From: Deltaproteobacteria bacterium | GTDB lineage: Bacteria > Myxococcota_A > Polyangia > Nannocystales > Nannocystaceae | Assembly (NCBI GenBank): GCA_016709225.1 | Contig: JADJEE010000001.1 | Span: 3,394,187-3,458,186, forward strand | Length of the DNA stretch: 64,000 bases | Direction of reading: 5' to 3' | Part shown: positions 29,020 through 38,225 of the stretch, in pieces | Layout: the number at the start of each line of letters is the position of its first letter | Position numbering within the stretch: the stretch's first letter is position 1 | Made by a program: the position numbers and the translations under genes | The notes under the pieces: model-generated | Databases searched by the model: none | The model's input: the letters and a program-made list of their open reading frames with translations, nothing else | Told to the model about the DNA's origin: nothing

Positions 29020-30519
29020 GGCGCCTTGGCCTCGGCCGTCGCGGGGTGGGTCTGCGCGTGGTCCATGATCGCTGCGAACACCTGCTCGCGCGGGATGCCG
29101 CCTTCGATGAGCTTCTGCGCGCCGGCGCGCTCCTCTTCGATCACGCGCTCGTAGACCTCGAGCGGCTGGGCGCCCCGCACCGCGCGGCCGTTCACGAACG
29201 ACTGCGGCGTGCCGCCGATGCCGAACGCGTGGGCGAGCGCCTCGTCCTCTTCGATGCGGGTGTCGAGCGCGGCGTCGGCCATGTCGGCGGTGAAGCGCTG
29301 CACATCGAGGCCGATCTCGCGGGCGAACTCGGCGAAGTCGCCATCGTCGCCGAGCCGCTCCTGGGCGGCGAAGAAGGCGTCGTGCATGGCCCAGAACTGG
29401 CCCTGTCGGTCCGCCGCGAGCGCGGCCTTGGCGGCCTCGCGTGCGCGCGGATGCATCGGCAGCGGAAGGTTGCGGAAGACCACGCGCACGTCGGGGTGCT
29501 TCTCGACCAGCTGGTGCATCACGCCGGCGAAGCGGCTGCAGAACGGGCACTGGAAGTCGGAGAAGACCACCACCGTGACCAGCGCGTCGGCGGGCCCCAA
29601 CGCCGGGCGGCCATCGGCGGGCACCCGATAGTGCGCGTTGGGATCGAGCCCACCGCCGTCACCCTTGCTGCGATCGTCGCGCGCGAGCGCGTCCTTCATC
29701 ATCGCCTCGTACACGCCCGCGCGAGGGACCCCGCTGCGCTCGACCTGCTCGGCGGCGTCGAGCTCGGCCTCGATCACGCTGCGCCACTGCGCGGCGTTCA
29801 TCTTGCCGGCGTAGCGATGGCCGTTCACGAAGAACGCCGGCGTGCCGCTCACGCCGAGGCGACCACCGGCCTGCTGGTCGTCGTCGACCGCCTTCGCCGA
29901 GGCGTCACTGCCCATGTCCTGCATGAAGCGCGCGACGTCGAGCCCGAGCCCACGCACCTCGCCCTCGAGCCCGTCGAGCTCGGCCTTGTGCTCGAACAGC
30001 CACGCGTGCATCTCCCAGAACTTGCCCTGCTGCAGGGCCGCCCACGCCGCACGCGCGGCGGGTTGGGCCTTGGGATGGCTCGTCAGTGGGTAGTGCTTGT
30101 AGATGAGGCGCACGTCCTCGTCGTAGTCGGCGACCACGTCGTCGAGCGGACCGGCCGCCTGCGCGCAGTAGGGGCACTGGTAGTCCGCGAACTCGACGAT
30201 CGTCACCAGCGGCTCGCTGGCACCGCGGGTCGGCTCGTCGCCGCGCAGCGCGACCCGAAAGCGCGGGCCCTCCTCGATCGCGACGTCCTGGCTGCCACGG
30301 TTGTTGATCCACTGGCCGACGAAGAAGCCGCCGCCGAGCGCAGCGACGAAGCCGAGCACGCCGCCGATCGAACTCGCGCGCTTCTTGGGCGCAGGCGGCG
30401 TGGCACCGGCGTCGTTGGCCGAGCCACGCGCACCACCTGCGTCGTCACCGGGCCGCGCATCGCCGTCGGCCTCGTGCGCCGACGCGGGGCTGTCAGGGGC
30501 TGGAGGGTTTGTCGCTCAC
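29016..30519 (-). CDS. Tandem two-domain DsbA-like thiol oxidoreductase, membrane-anchored
   Basis: Protein of about 500 aa with an N-terminal transmembrane helix (GVLGFVAALGGGFFVGQW) and two DsbA/thioredoxin_4-type domains. Domain 1 has EFADYQCPYC and cis-Pro SGTPAFFVNG; domain 2 has FSDFQCPFC and GGTPQSFVNG. Both contain the typical helix AARAAWAALQQGKFWEMH / AAKAALAADRQGQFWAMH. The likely start is GTG 30519 (SDKPSS), but one base is missing in the CCCC run near 30497 and without it the frame is closed; GTG 30359 is the first in-frame start without correction. It overlaps the TlpA-like gene by 4 bp. Probable periplasmic disulfide exchange role. Confidence 0.8.
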
Positions 30520-30687
30520 GGGTGCGCGAAGCTTACGTCATGGTCGCGCCCCCGTGCACACCCGGCCGCGAAACCGCGCGGCACCGCGGCAAAGATCGCC
30601 CCCATGGCGTCGTGCGTGCGCCCCGTCGGACCTCGCGCGCCCTGGTGCGTGCTCTCGGCGCTTGCGCGCGGGCTGCTGGTCGCGGCG

Positions 30688-31446
30688 TCAGAACGCGCGC
30701 GCTGGCGCCTTCGCCTGCCCCGCCGCCGCCTTCATGATGCGCGCGTGGACCTCGGCGCGGGCGCTGCCGGCGTCGATCAGCTTCTGCGCCGCGGCGCGCT
30801 CGCGCTCGATGATCTGTGCCAACACCTCGGGCTTGGGCGCGCCGGAGAACGCGATGCCGTTGATGAAGCAGCTCGGGGTCCCACGCACGCCGAGCATGGC
30901 ACCGGCGCGCTCGTCGTCCTCGACCCGCGCGGCGGTGGCGGGATCGTCGAAGGCGGCCGCGAATGCGTCGACGTCGAGACCGAGTGCGCGCGCGTGGCCG
31001 ATGACGTCCTCGCGCGTCATGTGCGAGCGATCGCCGAACAAGCGGTCGTGCATGGCCCAGAAGTGGCCCTGCTTGCCGGCCGCCAGCGCAGCGCGAGCGC
31101 CGGTGACCGCGTTGGGGTGCATCGGCAGCGGCTTCTGCTTGAACACCACCCGTACGTCCTCGGGATAGTTCGCCACCAGCTCGTCGAGCATCTGCGCGAA
31201 CGTGCCGCAGAACGGGCACTGGAAGTCGCTCCACTCGACGATGGTCACCAACGGCGCGCTCGCCCCCTTGGCCGGGTCGTCGGCGGCGATGGTCACGACC
31301 ACCCGCTCGCCCTCGACCAGCTGCGAGAGCCGATCGTCGACCGCGTCCTGCTCCACCAGCGCGGGCAGCTGAGGATCGGGCTTGCTGTCGGGGCGGCAGG
31401 CGGCGGCCGACAGCGCGATCGCGAGGAGCAGTCGACGCGGTGTCAT
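30688..31446 (-). CDS. DsbA-like lipoprotein
   Basis: Single-domain DsbA/thioredoxin_4 family protein of 252 aa with a lipoprotein signal peptide (LLLAIALSAAAC, Cys about residue 17). Active site WSDFQCPFC, a helical insertion (GARAALAAGKQGHFWAMHDRLFG) and the cis-Pro loop RGTPSCFING are present; an additional Cys in that loop (PSCF) is unusual. The start ATG 31446 overlaps the stop of the upstream two-domain gene. A conserved C-terminal segment (AAAQKLIDAGSARAEVHARIM) also occurs in the other DsbA-like proteins of the cluster, showing recent common origin. Confidence 0.85.
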   Translation of the reverse strand: MTPRRLLLAIALSAAACRPDSKPDPQLPALVEQDAVDDRLSQLVEGERVVVTIAADDPAKGASAPLVTIVEWSDFQCPFCGTFAQMLDELVANYPEDVRVVFKQKPLPMHPNAVTGARAALAAGKQGHFWAMHDRLFGDRSHMTREDVIGHARALGLDVDAFAAAFDDPATAARVEDDERAGAMLGVRGTPSCFINGIAFSGAPKPEVLAQIIERERAAAQKLIDAGSARAEVHARIMKAAAGQAKAPARAF

Positions 31447-33002
31447 CGGTTGGGGAACTCCGACTCGGGGATCGCCTCGGCCATGTCGGTCGCGAAGCGC
31501 TTGGACTTGGGGGTCGTGGCGGCCAGCGACGTGGCGCGCGCGAGCTCCTCGTCGACGACGCCCGAGAGCGTGCCGGGCACGAAGCCGCCGAGGTAGCGCC
31601 CGTTGACGAAGTAGCCCGGCGTGCCGTTGACGCCGACTGCGACCGCGAGCTTCTCGTCGGCCGCGACCACGGCCTCGGTCGCGGGGTCGTCGAGTGCGGC
31701 GAGGAACGCCGCCTCGTCGAGCCCGAGCTCCTTCGCCCACGCGATGAAGCTGCTGCGACCGACCGCGCCTTCGTGGGCGAGCAGGCGATCGTGGAACTCC
31801 CAGAACTTGCCCTGCTGCCCCGCCGCGAGCGCGGCCTTGGCTGCGCCGCGCGCTGCGGTGTGGATCGGCAGCGGTAGCTGACGCACGCTGTACGCGACGT
31901 CGCTGCGGTGGCGCTCGAGCAGCGCAGCGAGCTCCTCCTTCCACGCCTTGCGACAGAACGGGCACTCGAAGTCCACGAACGCGACGATCACCACCGGCGC
32001 GTCGGCCTCACCGCGCAGGCCCGACGCGCCCGGCTCGATGCGGTAGCGCGCGTCGCCACGGGGCTCGATGATCGTGGTCGACTTGGCGGCCTGCGCCTGC
32101 GCCTGCGCCTGGTCCCGCTCGGCCCGCAGGGCCGCCGCGGCCTCGGGCTCACCGACCCGCTTGGTCGCGGCCGTGCGCATCATCGTCGCGTAGAGCTCGG
32201 CCCGCGGCACGCCGTCGTCGAGCAGGCGCGCGCGCGCTTGATCTCTTCGTCGAGGATGCCGTGCAGCGTGGCCTCGTCGACGTAGCCCGCGAGGTACAGC
32301 CCGTTGATGAACATCGACGGCAGTCCTGCGACCCCCAGCGTGGTCGCGCTGCGACGGTCGCGGATGCGACGGGCGGTCTGCGTGCCGGTGTCGAGGTCGT
32401 CGAGGAAGCGCGGCACGTCGAGCCCGAGCGCCTCGGCGTGGGCGCGCAACGTCGGCCGATCGAAGTCGCCGCCCTGCGCGAACAGGCGCGCGTGCATCTC
32501 CCAGAACTTGCCCTGCGCCTCGGCGGCCAGCGCCGCCTCGGCGGCTTGCTCCCCCGCGGCCGTGGCCCGGCACGGTGAAGCTGCGCACGACCACGCGCAG
32601 ATCGTCGCCGTAGTCCTCCAGCAGGTGCTCGAGCTCCTGCCACAGCCGTGCGCACGGCGGACAGCCGTAGTCGCTGTAGACCACGATGGTGACCAGCGGC
32701 GCGGTGCCGCCCTTGGCGTGGTCGTCGTCGGTGAGCTCGACGCGGAAGCGCTCGGCGTCGATGCGGATGCCGGTCGCGGCCCCCTCGGCCTTGGCCTCGT
32801 CGCCCTGCTTGGGGCAGCCCACCAGCAGCGTCAACGCGGCCAGCCATGACGCCGCGCGTCGATGCCCAGACGCCGCGCGTCGATGCCCAGACGCCGCGCG
32901 TCGATGCCCAGACGCCGCGCGTCGATGCCCACGCGATGGCGGGCACGCACCGTGAGGCGCTACCGGCGTCGTGCGTGACCGCGTGGAGCCTGTCCGCGTC
33001 AT
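31443..33002 (-). CDS. Two-domain DsbA-like lipoprotein with two compensating frameshifts
   Basis: Tandem DsbA-like protein. Signal peptide hydrophobic core SWLAALTLLVGC with lipobox Cys; domain 1 has YSDYGCPPC and LPSMFINGLYL; domain 2 has FVDFECPFC and NGTPGYFVNG. The part encoding the helical insertion of domain 1 (EMHARLFAQGGDFDRP to DEEIKRAR) is in a different frame, bounded by shifts near 32565 (GGGGG run) and 32230 (CG repeat). Motifs survive in the corrected reading, so the gene is probably intact in the cell. The signal-peptide n-region contains four GHRRAAS repeats. The start is uncertain; ATG 33002 is the nearest in-frame ATG. Confidence 0.7.
   Translation of the reverse strand: MTRTGSTRSRTTPVAPHGACPPSRGHRRAASGHRRAASGHRRAASGHRRAASWLAALTLLVGCPKQGDEAKAEGAATGIRIDAERFRVELTDDDHAKGGTAPLVTIVVYSDYGCPPCARLWQELEHLLEDYGDDLRVVVRSFTVPGHGRGGASRRGGAGRRGAGQVLGDARAPVRAGRRLRSADVARPRRGARARRAALPRRPRHRHADRPSHPRPSQRDHAGGRRTAVDVHQRAVPRGLRRRGHAARHPRRRDQARARLLDDGVPRAELYATMMRTAATKRVGEPEAAAALRAERDQAQAQAQAAKSTTIIEPRGDARYRIEPGASGLRGEADAPVVIVAFVDFECPFCRKAWKEELAALLERHRSDVAYSVRQLPLPIHTAARGAAKAALAAGQQGKFWEFHDRLLAHEGAVGRSSFIAWAKELGLDEAAFLAALDDPATEAVVAADEKLAVAVGVNGTPGYFVNGRYLGGFVPGTLSGVVDEELARATSLAATTPKSKRFATDMAEAIPESEFPNR
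32848..32931 (-). repeat. Four perfect 21-bp tandem repeats in a signal-peptide region
   Basis: Four exact head-to-tail copies of a 21-bp unit (plus-strand GACGCCGCGCGTCGATGCCCA). In the frame of the DsbA-like gene each copy encodes GHRRAAS, extending the positively charged n-region before the hydrophobic core. Confidence 0.9.
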
Positions 33003-33078
33003 GCCAGCACGATGCACGACGGGGTCCACGAACGCAAAGCCCACGTGGCGGCTGCCGACGTGGGGCTTCTTGTTTCGG

Positions 33079-33151
<73 letters not shown>

Positions 33152-33293
33152 AGGGAGTTCGAGGGTGCGGACTGTACCCGCGCCGCACAGGGAGTCAAGC
33201 AGAACCTTGCCGCGCGGTGTGCGTTCGCCCAGGCCCTCCGTGCATGCACGAGCCATGCATGGATGCGGCATTCGCAAGGCGAGGTTCCCCGCC

Positions 33294-34280
33294 GTGGTTG
33301 CGCCCGGGAAGCATTCGGGATATGCCGCGATTCAAGGCGTTCTCCCATGCAGCAGGCCCATCTCCCCGATCGGACTCCTGGGCGCCAGCGGCTACGCTGG
33401 CCAGGTCCTCCATGCACTACTCATGCAGCATCCCCGCATGCGGCCAGTGGTGTTCGAGCCCGCCATGGTCCGCGAGGGTCCCAGCGAGCGCGCCATGGAT
33501 CTCGCGCGCGACTGCGCCGCGGTGGCGTTGGCCCTGCCCGACGAGGCCGCCCTCACCTGGTCCGATGCGCTGGTGGCCGCCGGAGTCAAGGTCATCGATC
33601 TCTCGAGTGCGCAGCGGCTCGCGGCCGGCGTGCACTACGGCCAGCCCGAGCTGTTCGGTGCGCCGCCATCGGGCACCAAGGTGGTGAGCAACCCTGGCTG
33701 CTACCCGACCGCCTCGCTGCTGGTGCTCGCGCCGCTGCTGCGCGCGGGACTCATCGCGCCGCAGATCGCGATCCACGGCGCGAGCGGGACCTCGGGCGCC
33801 GGCAAGGCGCTGCGCGAAGATCTCCACTTCAGCGAGCTGTTCGGCAACACGTTCCCGTACAAGGTCGGCAGCCACAAGCACATCGACGAGATCGCGACGC
33901 GCTTGGGCGCGGAGATCTCGTTCGTCACGCAGCTGCTGCCGATCGTGCGCGGGCTCGCGATCACGGCGTTCGTCCGCACCGAACACGCGCCCGCGCAGCT
34001 GCACGCCGCGCTCGCGTCGCACTGGGCCGACGCGCCGTGGATCACCGTGCTCGACGCCCCCGATCAGGGCCTCGGCGTGCGTGGCGTGGTCGATACCCAC
34101 GACGCCGTGCTCGCCGTCGGCCCAGTCGCCCACGGCGGCCTGGTGCCGGTGTTCGCCACCATCGACAACCTCATGCGCGGTGCCGCCAGCCAGGCGCTGC
34201 ACAACCTCAACCTGTGGCTGGGGCTGCCCGCCGGGCTCGGCCTGCCGCCGCCGCGTTCGCGCCGCCTCGCGAACATGTGA
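33294..34280 (+). CDS. argC: N-acetyl-gamma-glutamyl-phosphate reductase
   Basis: Third step of arginine biosynthesis: NADPH-dependent reduction of N-acetylglutamyl phosphate to the semialdehyde. NADP-binding GLLGASGYAG at the N-terminus, catalytic Cys in VVSNPGCYPTASLL, and HGASGTSGAGKA plus SHKHIDEI further on match type-1 ArgC. Length about 328 aa is normal. The start is uncertain: GTG 33294 with AGGCGAGG upstream is used; ATG 33255 is also in frame, and an ATG at 33347 is out of frame, which could mean an indel close to the start. It is the first gene of a small arg cluster. Confidence 0.9.
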   Translation: MVAPGKHSGYAAIQGVLPCSRPISPIGLLGASGYAGQVLHALLMQHPRMRPVVFEPAMVREGPSERAMDLARDCAAVALALPDEAALTWSDALVAAGVKVIDLSSAQRLAAGVHYGQPELFGAPPSGTKVVSNPGCYPTASLLVLAPLLRAGLIAPQIAIHGASGTSGAGKALREDLHFSELFGNTFPYKVGSHKHIDEIATRLGAEISFVTQLLPIVRGLAITAFVRTEHAPAQLHAALASHWADAPWITVLDAPDQGLGVRGVVDTHDAVLAVGPVAHGGLVPVFATIDNLMRGAASQALHNLNLWLGLPAGLGLPPPRSRRLANM

Positions 34281-34363
34281 GCCAGGCCTGTCCGTCCAGC
34301 GCACGCCGAGCCCGGCGCTGCGTCGTCCTCGTTTTCGCCTAACGTCGCTCGAAGGAACGCGCC

Positions 34364-36295
34364 ATGTCGACCGCTGCCACCGCCCCCGTCGTTCGCACCA
34401 CGCACCAGCCCGGCGACGCCCTGCCGCAGGGCTTCACGTTCTCCGGCGTGCGCTGTGGCATCAAGCCCGGTCGCAGCGACCTCGCGCTGCTGCTGTGCTC
34501 GCCCGCGGCGGTGGCCGCCGGCGTCTTCACCAAGAACCCCATGCGCGCGGCGTGCTGCGATCGCAACGCGACGTTGGTGCCGAGCGGCAACGTCGCAGCG
34601 GTCATCGTCAACTCCGGCAACGCCAACGCGATGACCGGTGCGCAGGGTGCCAGCAACAACGCCAAGGTCGCCGCCGAGCTGGGCAAGCTGCTGGGTTGCG
34701 CGCCCGAGCGGGTGCTGACCGCGTCGACCGGTGTCATCGGCACGCAGCTGCCGGTCGACCTCGTGGTCGAGGCGCTCGATCCGTTGATCGCCGCCCACGG
34801 CGACGATCCGCGCGGCTTCGCCGAGGCCATCCTCACCACCGACACGGTCACCAAGTTCGCCGCCGTCGAGCTGCAGCTGCCGGGCGCCGACGTGCCGGTG
34901 CGACTGTTCGGCGTCGCCAAGGGCTCGGGGATGATCCACCCCAACATGGCGACCACGCTGGGCTTCGTGTGCACCGACGCCGCGGTGCCGCCGGCACTGC
35001 TTCAGTCGCTGCTCGGCCAGGCGATCCAGACCACCTTCAACGCGATCAGCGTCGATGGCGACACCTCGACCAACGACATGGTGCTGGTGCTGGCCAACGG
35101 CGCCTCGGGTGTGCACGTCGAGGACGACGCCAAGGTCGCGGCGTTCTCCGCCGGCCTGCACGGCGTGCTGCGCGAGCTCGCCAAGCAGGTCGCCCGCGAC
35201 GGCGAGGGTGCCACGCGGCTGCTCGAGGTCGAGGTCACCGGCGCGCCCGATGTCGCCAGCGCCGCTGCGATCGCCCGCACCGTCGCCAAGAGCAGCCTCG
35301 TGAAGTGCAGCGTGTTCGCGGGCCAGCCGAACTGGGGCCGCATCGCGATGGCGGTCGGGCAGGCCGCGATCGAGCACGGCGGCGCCGTCACGCCGGCGAC
35401 GCTGCGGATCGCCGCCGGCGGTCACGTGCTGTTCGACGGCGATCGCGACGGACGCGGCAGCGCGCACCTGCCCGCCGAGCTCAAGCGAGCGCTGCGCTCG
35501 GGCGAGGTCGCGTGGTCGATCGATCTCGGCATCGGCGACGCCAGCTTCACCGCGTGGGGCTGCGACATGACCTACGACTACGTGCGCATCAACGCCGACG
35601 ACGCCAAGGGCATCGCAGTCGCCAGCAACGGCACGGTCTCGCGCAGCCTCAGCCTGTCGGCCTACTCGCCGCGGCTCAAGCAGCAGCTGCTGGTCGAGGG
35701 CCTCGGCTACGTGCGTCGCTTCACCGGCCTCAAGCTCATGGTCTACCTGCAGCCCGCCGCCCGCGGTCGCGGTGAGAGCATCGACGGGCTCGCGCAGGAC
35801 CTCGAGCTGTGCCTCGACGCCGGCCTCAAGCCGCTGGTCATCGTGCCGGACAAGGAGGCCGCGGCGCGCATCGAGGCGCTGACCCACAGAGCGGCCACTT
35901 CGCGGCCATGGTCGCGCCCGATCCGATGTCGATCGGCACGCTGCTCGATCGCGGCCACCTCTGCATCCTCGTGCGCGAGAGCTCGGCGCCCGACGCCGTG
36001 GTCGAGCTCGCGCTCAAGATCGGCATCCACAAGCTGGTCGCGCTGGGCACCGAGGAGGGCCTGCGCGACGCCCACGGCACCGTGCAGCGGCTCTCGCCCG
36101 AGACCCTGCTGGCCGGCCTCGAGCGCGGCCGCTTCGACGACAGCGATCCCGATCTGCTGGTGCTCGCGCGCCACGCCGCGACCCGCGGCGTGCCCGCGCT
36201 GCATCCTCGACGCGCGCATGCCCCACGCGGTGGTCGGCGAGCTGTTCACCGACGACGGCGTCGGCACGCTGGTCACGCGGCAGGCGCTGGCGTAG
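34364..36295 (+). CDS. argJ: ArgJ fused to an acetylglutamate-kinase-like domain
   Basis: Residues 1 to about 412 are ornithine acetyltransferase ArgJ, which recycles the acetyl group in arginine synthesis. The self-cleavage site is Ala196-Thr197 (KGSGMIHPNMATTLGFV); ITVNSGNANA-type and TAWGCDMTYDYVRINAD motifs are present. The frame continues into a domain like ArgB: LLVEGLGYVRRFTG (compare IEALPYI in NAGK), then HILDARMPHAVVGELFTDDGVGTLV at the end. In this domain the Lys-Gly-Gly ATP loop is replaced by LMVYLQPAARGRG and the domain is short (about 200 aa), so catalysis is doubtful. Two compensating frame breaks near 35888 and 36203 interrupt it. Also called argJ-argB-like fusion. Confidence 0.8.
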   Translation: MSTAATAPVVRTTHQPGDALPQGFTFSGVRCGIKPGRSDLALLLCSPAAVAAGVFTKNPMRAACCDRNATLVPSGNVAAVIVNSGNANAMTGAQGASNNAKVAAELGKLLGCAPERVLTASTGVIGTQLPVDLVVEALDPLIAAHGDDPRGFAEAILTTDTVTKFAAVELQLPGADVPVRLFGVAKGSGMIHPNMATTLGFVCTDAAVPPALLQSLLGQAIQTTFNAISVDGDTSTNDMVLVLANGASGVHVEDDAKVAAFSAGLHGVLRELAKQVARDGEGATRLLEVEVTGAPDVASAAAIARTVAKSSLVKCSVFAGQPNWGRIAMAVGQAAIEHGGAVTPATLRIAAGGHVLFDGDRDGRGSAHLPAELKRALRSGEVAWSIDLGIGDASFTAWGCDMTYDYVRINADDAKGIAVASNGTVSRSLSLSAYSPRLKQQLLVEGLGYVRRFTGLKLMVYLQPAARGRGESIDGLAQDLELCLDAGLKPLVIVPDKEAAARIEALTHRAATSRPWSRPIRCRSARCSIAATSASSCARARRPTPWSSSRSRSASTSWSRWAPRRACATPTAPCSGSRPRPCWPASSAAASTTAIPICWCSRATPRPAACPRCILDARMPHAVVGELFTDDGVGTLVTRQALA

Positions 36296-36309
36296 ATCCA
36301 TCGCCGACG

Positions 36310-36750
36310 ATGGAGTCCTCGAAGGCACGCCGCGCCGCGCTGCGCAAGCTGCTGGCCGGTGGTCAGGCCAGCACGCAGCTCGAGCTGTGTCGCTTGCTCG
36401 CCGAGCGTGGCCACACCGCCACGCAGAGCACCGTCAGTCGCGACCTGAAGCTGCTGGGTGCGATCCGCATGCCCCGCGAGGATGGCGAGACCGTCTACCA
36501 CCTGCGGCCGCACATCCCGGTGGGCTTCCCCGCCGACATGGTGGTTTCGGTCGAGGCCAACGAGGTCGCCGCGATCGTGCGCACGCGCATCGGTCGTGCG
36601 CAGGCGGTCGGCCACGAGCTCGACGCGCTGCAGCTGCCGCTCGTGCTCGGCACCCTCGCGGGTGACGACACCGTGCTGGTGTTGCCGCGCAGCGTCGCGC
36701 AGATGCCCGAGCTGGTGCGGACGCTCCGACAGCTCGCGCAGCTGGTCTAG
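36310..36750 (+). CDS. argR: Arginine repressor ArgR
   Basis: Hexameric, arginine-binding repressor of arginine genes. The 146-aa product has the N-terminal winged helix (SSKARRAALRKLLAG, TATQSTVSRDLKLLGAIR) and the C-terminal oligomerisation/arginine-binding domain with LGTLAGDDTVLVLPRS. It starts 14 bp after the argJ fusion stop and is followed 4 bp later by the hydrolase gene, so it is part of the same operon and likely autoregulates it. Confidence 0.92.
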   Translation: MESSKARRAALRKLLAGGQASTQLELCRLLAERGHTATQSTVSRDLKLLGAIRMPREDGETVYHLRPHIPVGFPADMVVSVEANEVAAIVRTRIGRAQAVGHELDALQLPLVLGTLAGDDTVLVLPRSVAQMPELVRTLRQLAQLV

Positions 36751-36754
36751 TACC

Positions 36755-37566
36755 ATGCGACCCGATCGTCCCTCCGATCCCGCGCCGCGGCTGTGGCAGC
36801 ACGGCGAGCACCGCATCGCCTACGTCGACGAGGGCGAAGGCCCGGCCCTGCTCGCGATCCACGGCCTACCCGGCAGCCACCGCGACTTCCGTTGGCTCGC
36901 GCCCGCGCTCGCCGGCCGTGCACGACTGGTGCGCATCGACCAGCCCTGCTTCGGCGGCTCCGGCGATGCCTCGCCGCAGTGGGCCGACGTCGCGCGCCTG
37001 CTCGCCCGCTTCGCCGCCGACGTCATCGGTGAGCGCCACGCCGTGCTCGGCCACTCCTTCGGCGGCCCCATGGCGACCGCGGTCGCGACCTGCACCGCCG
37101 CGCGCGAGCGTGTCGGCGCGATCGTGTGGCTCGCCTCCGCCGGCGTGCGACCGCACCGCGCCGTGCGACAGGTGATGCCGATCATCGGCGCCATCGATCG
37201 CCTGCGCCCGGTGCCCGTGCTCGGCCGCGCCCTGCTGCATGGTTGGCGAGGGGTCCTGCGCGCCAGCGGCTTCCCCTCGAGCATCACCGCCGACGACGTC
37301 GCGCGCACCAGCGCCCTGCTCTCGCGCTTCGACTTCGACCGGCACCGCCGCGCGGTGAGCGAGCTCGTCGAGCGCGGCGTGCCAACCTCGCGGCATGGAC
37401 GCAGGACGACCCCTTCGTCGAGCCCGCCCGCTGCCAGGAGCTCGCCGACCTCGCCCCGCCCGGCCCCCGACTCACCTGGCCGACCGGCGGCCACAACCTG
37501 CAGAAGACCTGGGCCGTCGAGCTCGCCGACGCGCTCGTGCCGTTCCTGCACGCGCACCTGCGCTGA
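36755..37566 (+). CDS. Alpha/beta hydrolase with an apparent frameshift
   Basis: Alpha/beta-hydrolase-fold enzyme of about 270 aa, substrate unknown. Oxyanion region LLAIHGLPGSHRDFRWLAP, nucleophile elbow GHSFGGP (Ser), acid in WTQDDPFVEP and His in TGGHNLQK. The reading frame breaks near 37383 (GTGCCAACCTCG), after which the C-terminal 60 residues continue in the next frame to a stop at 37566. All catalytic elements are present in the corrected reading. It follows argR by 4 bp, but a role in arginine metabolism is not evident. Confidence 0.75.
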
Positions 37567-37654
37567 CGCTGGGCACCGGCTCCCGCGCCCGCGCGAGCGT
37601 CCGAGAGGAACCGCTTGACCTTTGCCTCCGGTCTGGGCAGTCTCCGGGCCCCAT

Positions 37655-37729
37655 TCCGAAGTAGCTCAGTCGGTAGAGCAGGCGGCTGTTAACCGCCGGG
37701 TCAGGGGTTCAAGTCCCTCTTCGGAGCCA
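37655..37729 (+). tRNA. tRNA-Asn (GTT)
   Basis: Complete cloverleaf: acceptor TCCGAAG/CTTCGGA, D-arm AGCTCAGTCGGTAGAGC, anticodon stem-loop GGCGGCTGTTAACCGCC with GTT, T-arm AGGGGTTCAAGTCCCT, and encoded CCA. It marks the left border of the region rich in phage and defence genes. Confidence 0.96.
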
Positions 37730-37771
37730 TTTTTCTCTCGTCGCCAACAAACGGCGAGGGTCGGTAAACAG

Positions 37772-37801
37772 AAGCCCCCAAGGAGCGATCCGAGGGGGCT
37801 T
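37772..37801 (+). terminator. Terminator-like hairpin downstream of tRNA-Asn
   Basis: Stem AAGCCCCC (37772-37779) pairs with GGGGGCTT (37794-37801), perfect 8 bp, 14-nt loop, 43 bp after the tRNA. No strong U-tract follows. A second weaker inverted repeat, CTCGTCGCC/GGCGAG, lies between tRNA and hairpin. Confidence 0.55.
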
Positions 37802-38225
37802 CGCCGTTTCTCCCCAGAACTCCGGGCGTTTCGCGCGCTGCGCGTGCTGCGGCGCCGCTCTCGCGCGTGCTCGCAGAGAGCGCCGAGCGAGCTCGATGAG
37901 CGCCGCGTGGGACAGCTCTCCCGCTCTCTCTCCTGTCCCGTGGGGAGAGAGAAGCCGAGAGGCGTTTAACTGCGTACCCGGCGTTTAACGTTCGGCCCCG
38001 TTGGTCAACAGCGTCGGCGTCCGCGACAGGGCCGAGCCTGTTGATCATCGGGGCGACGGCTCGCGACGAGCGACGAACGGTGCCAGGTTCGGCGGCGTCG
38101 CGAACCGATCGCACTTGTAGACCGGTGCGGCTGTTGATCGGCGGGGCTGTGTATCCGCGGTCCGCCCCTCGTGGGCCCCGCGCGACGCTCGATACGGCTG
38201 GATCCGAATTGTCGGGCCTGCCGGC
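37802..38225. other. Non-coding stretch at the island border
   Basis: No convincing gene on either strand. It holds a perfect 8-bp hairpin CTCTCTCC/GGAGAGAG (37926-37933 and 37944-37951) and two close copies of GCGTTTAAC (around 37962 and 37981). The base composition and short AT steps differ from flanking coding DNA. It could contain an attachment site or an old scar. Confidence 0.5.

Noticed and set aside
32848..32931. CRISPR-like repeats
   Set aside because: The four 21-bp units are directly adjacent with no spacers and are in frame with a gene.
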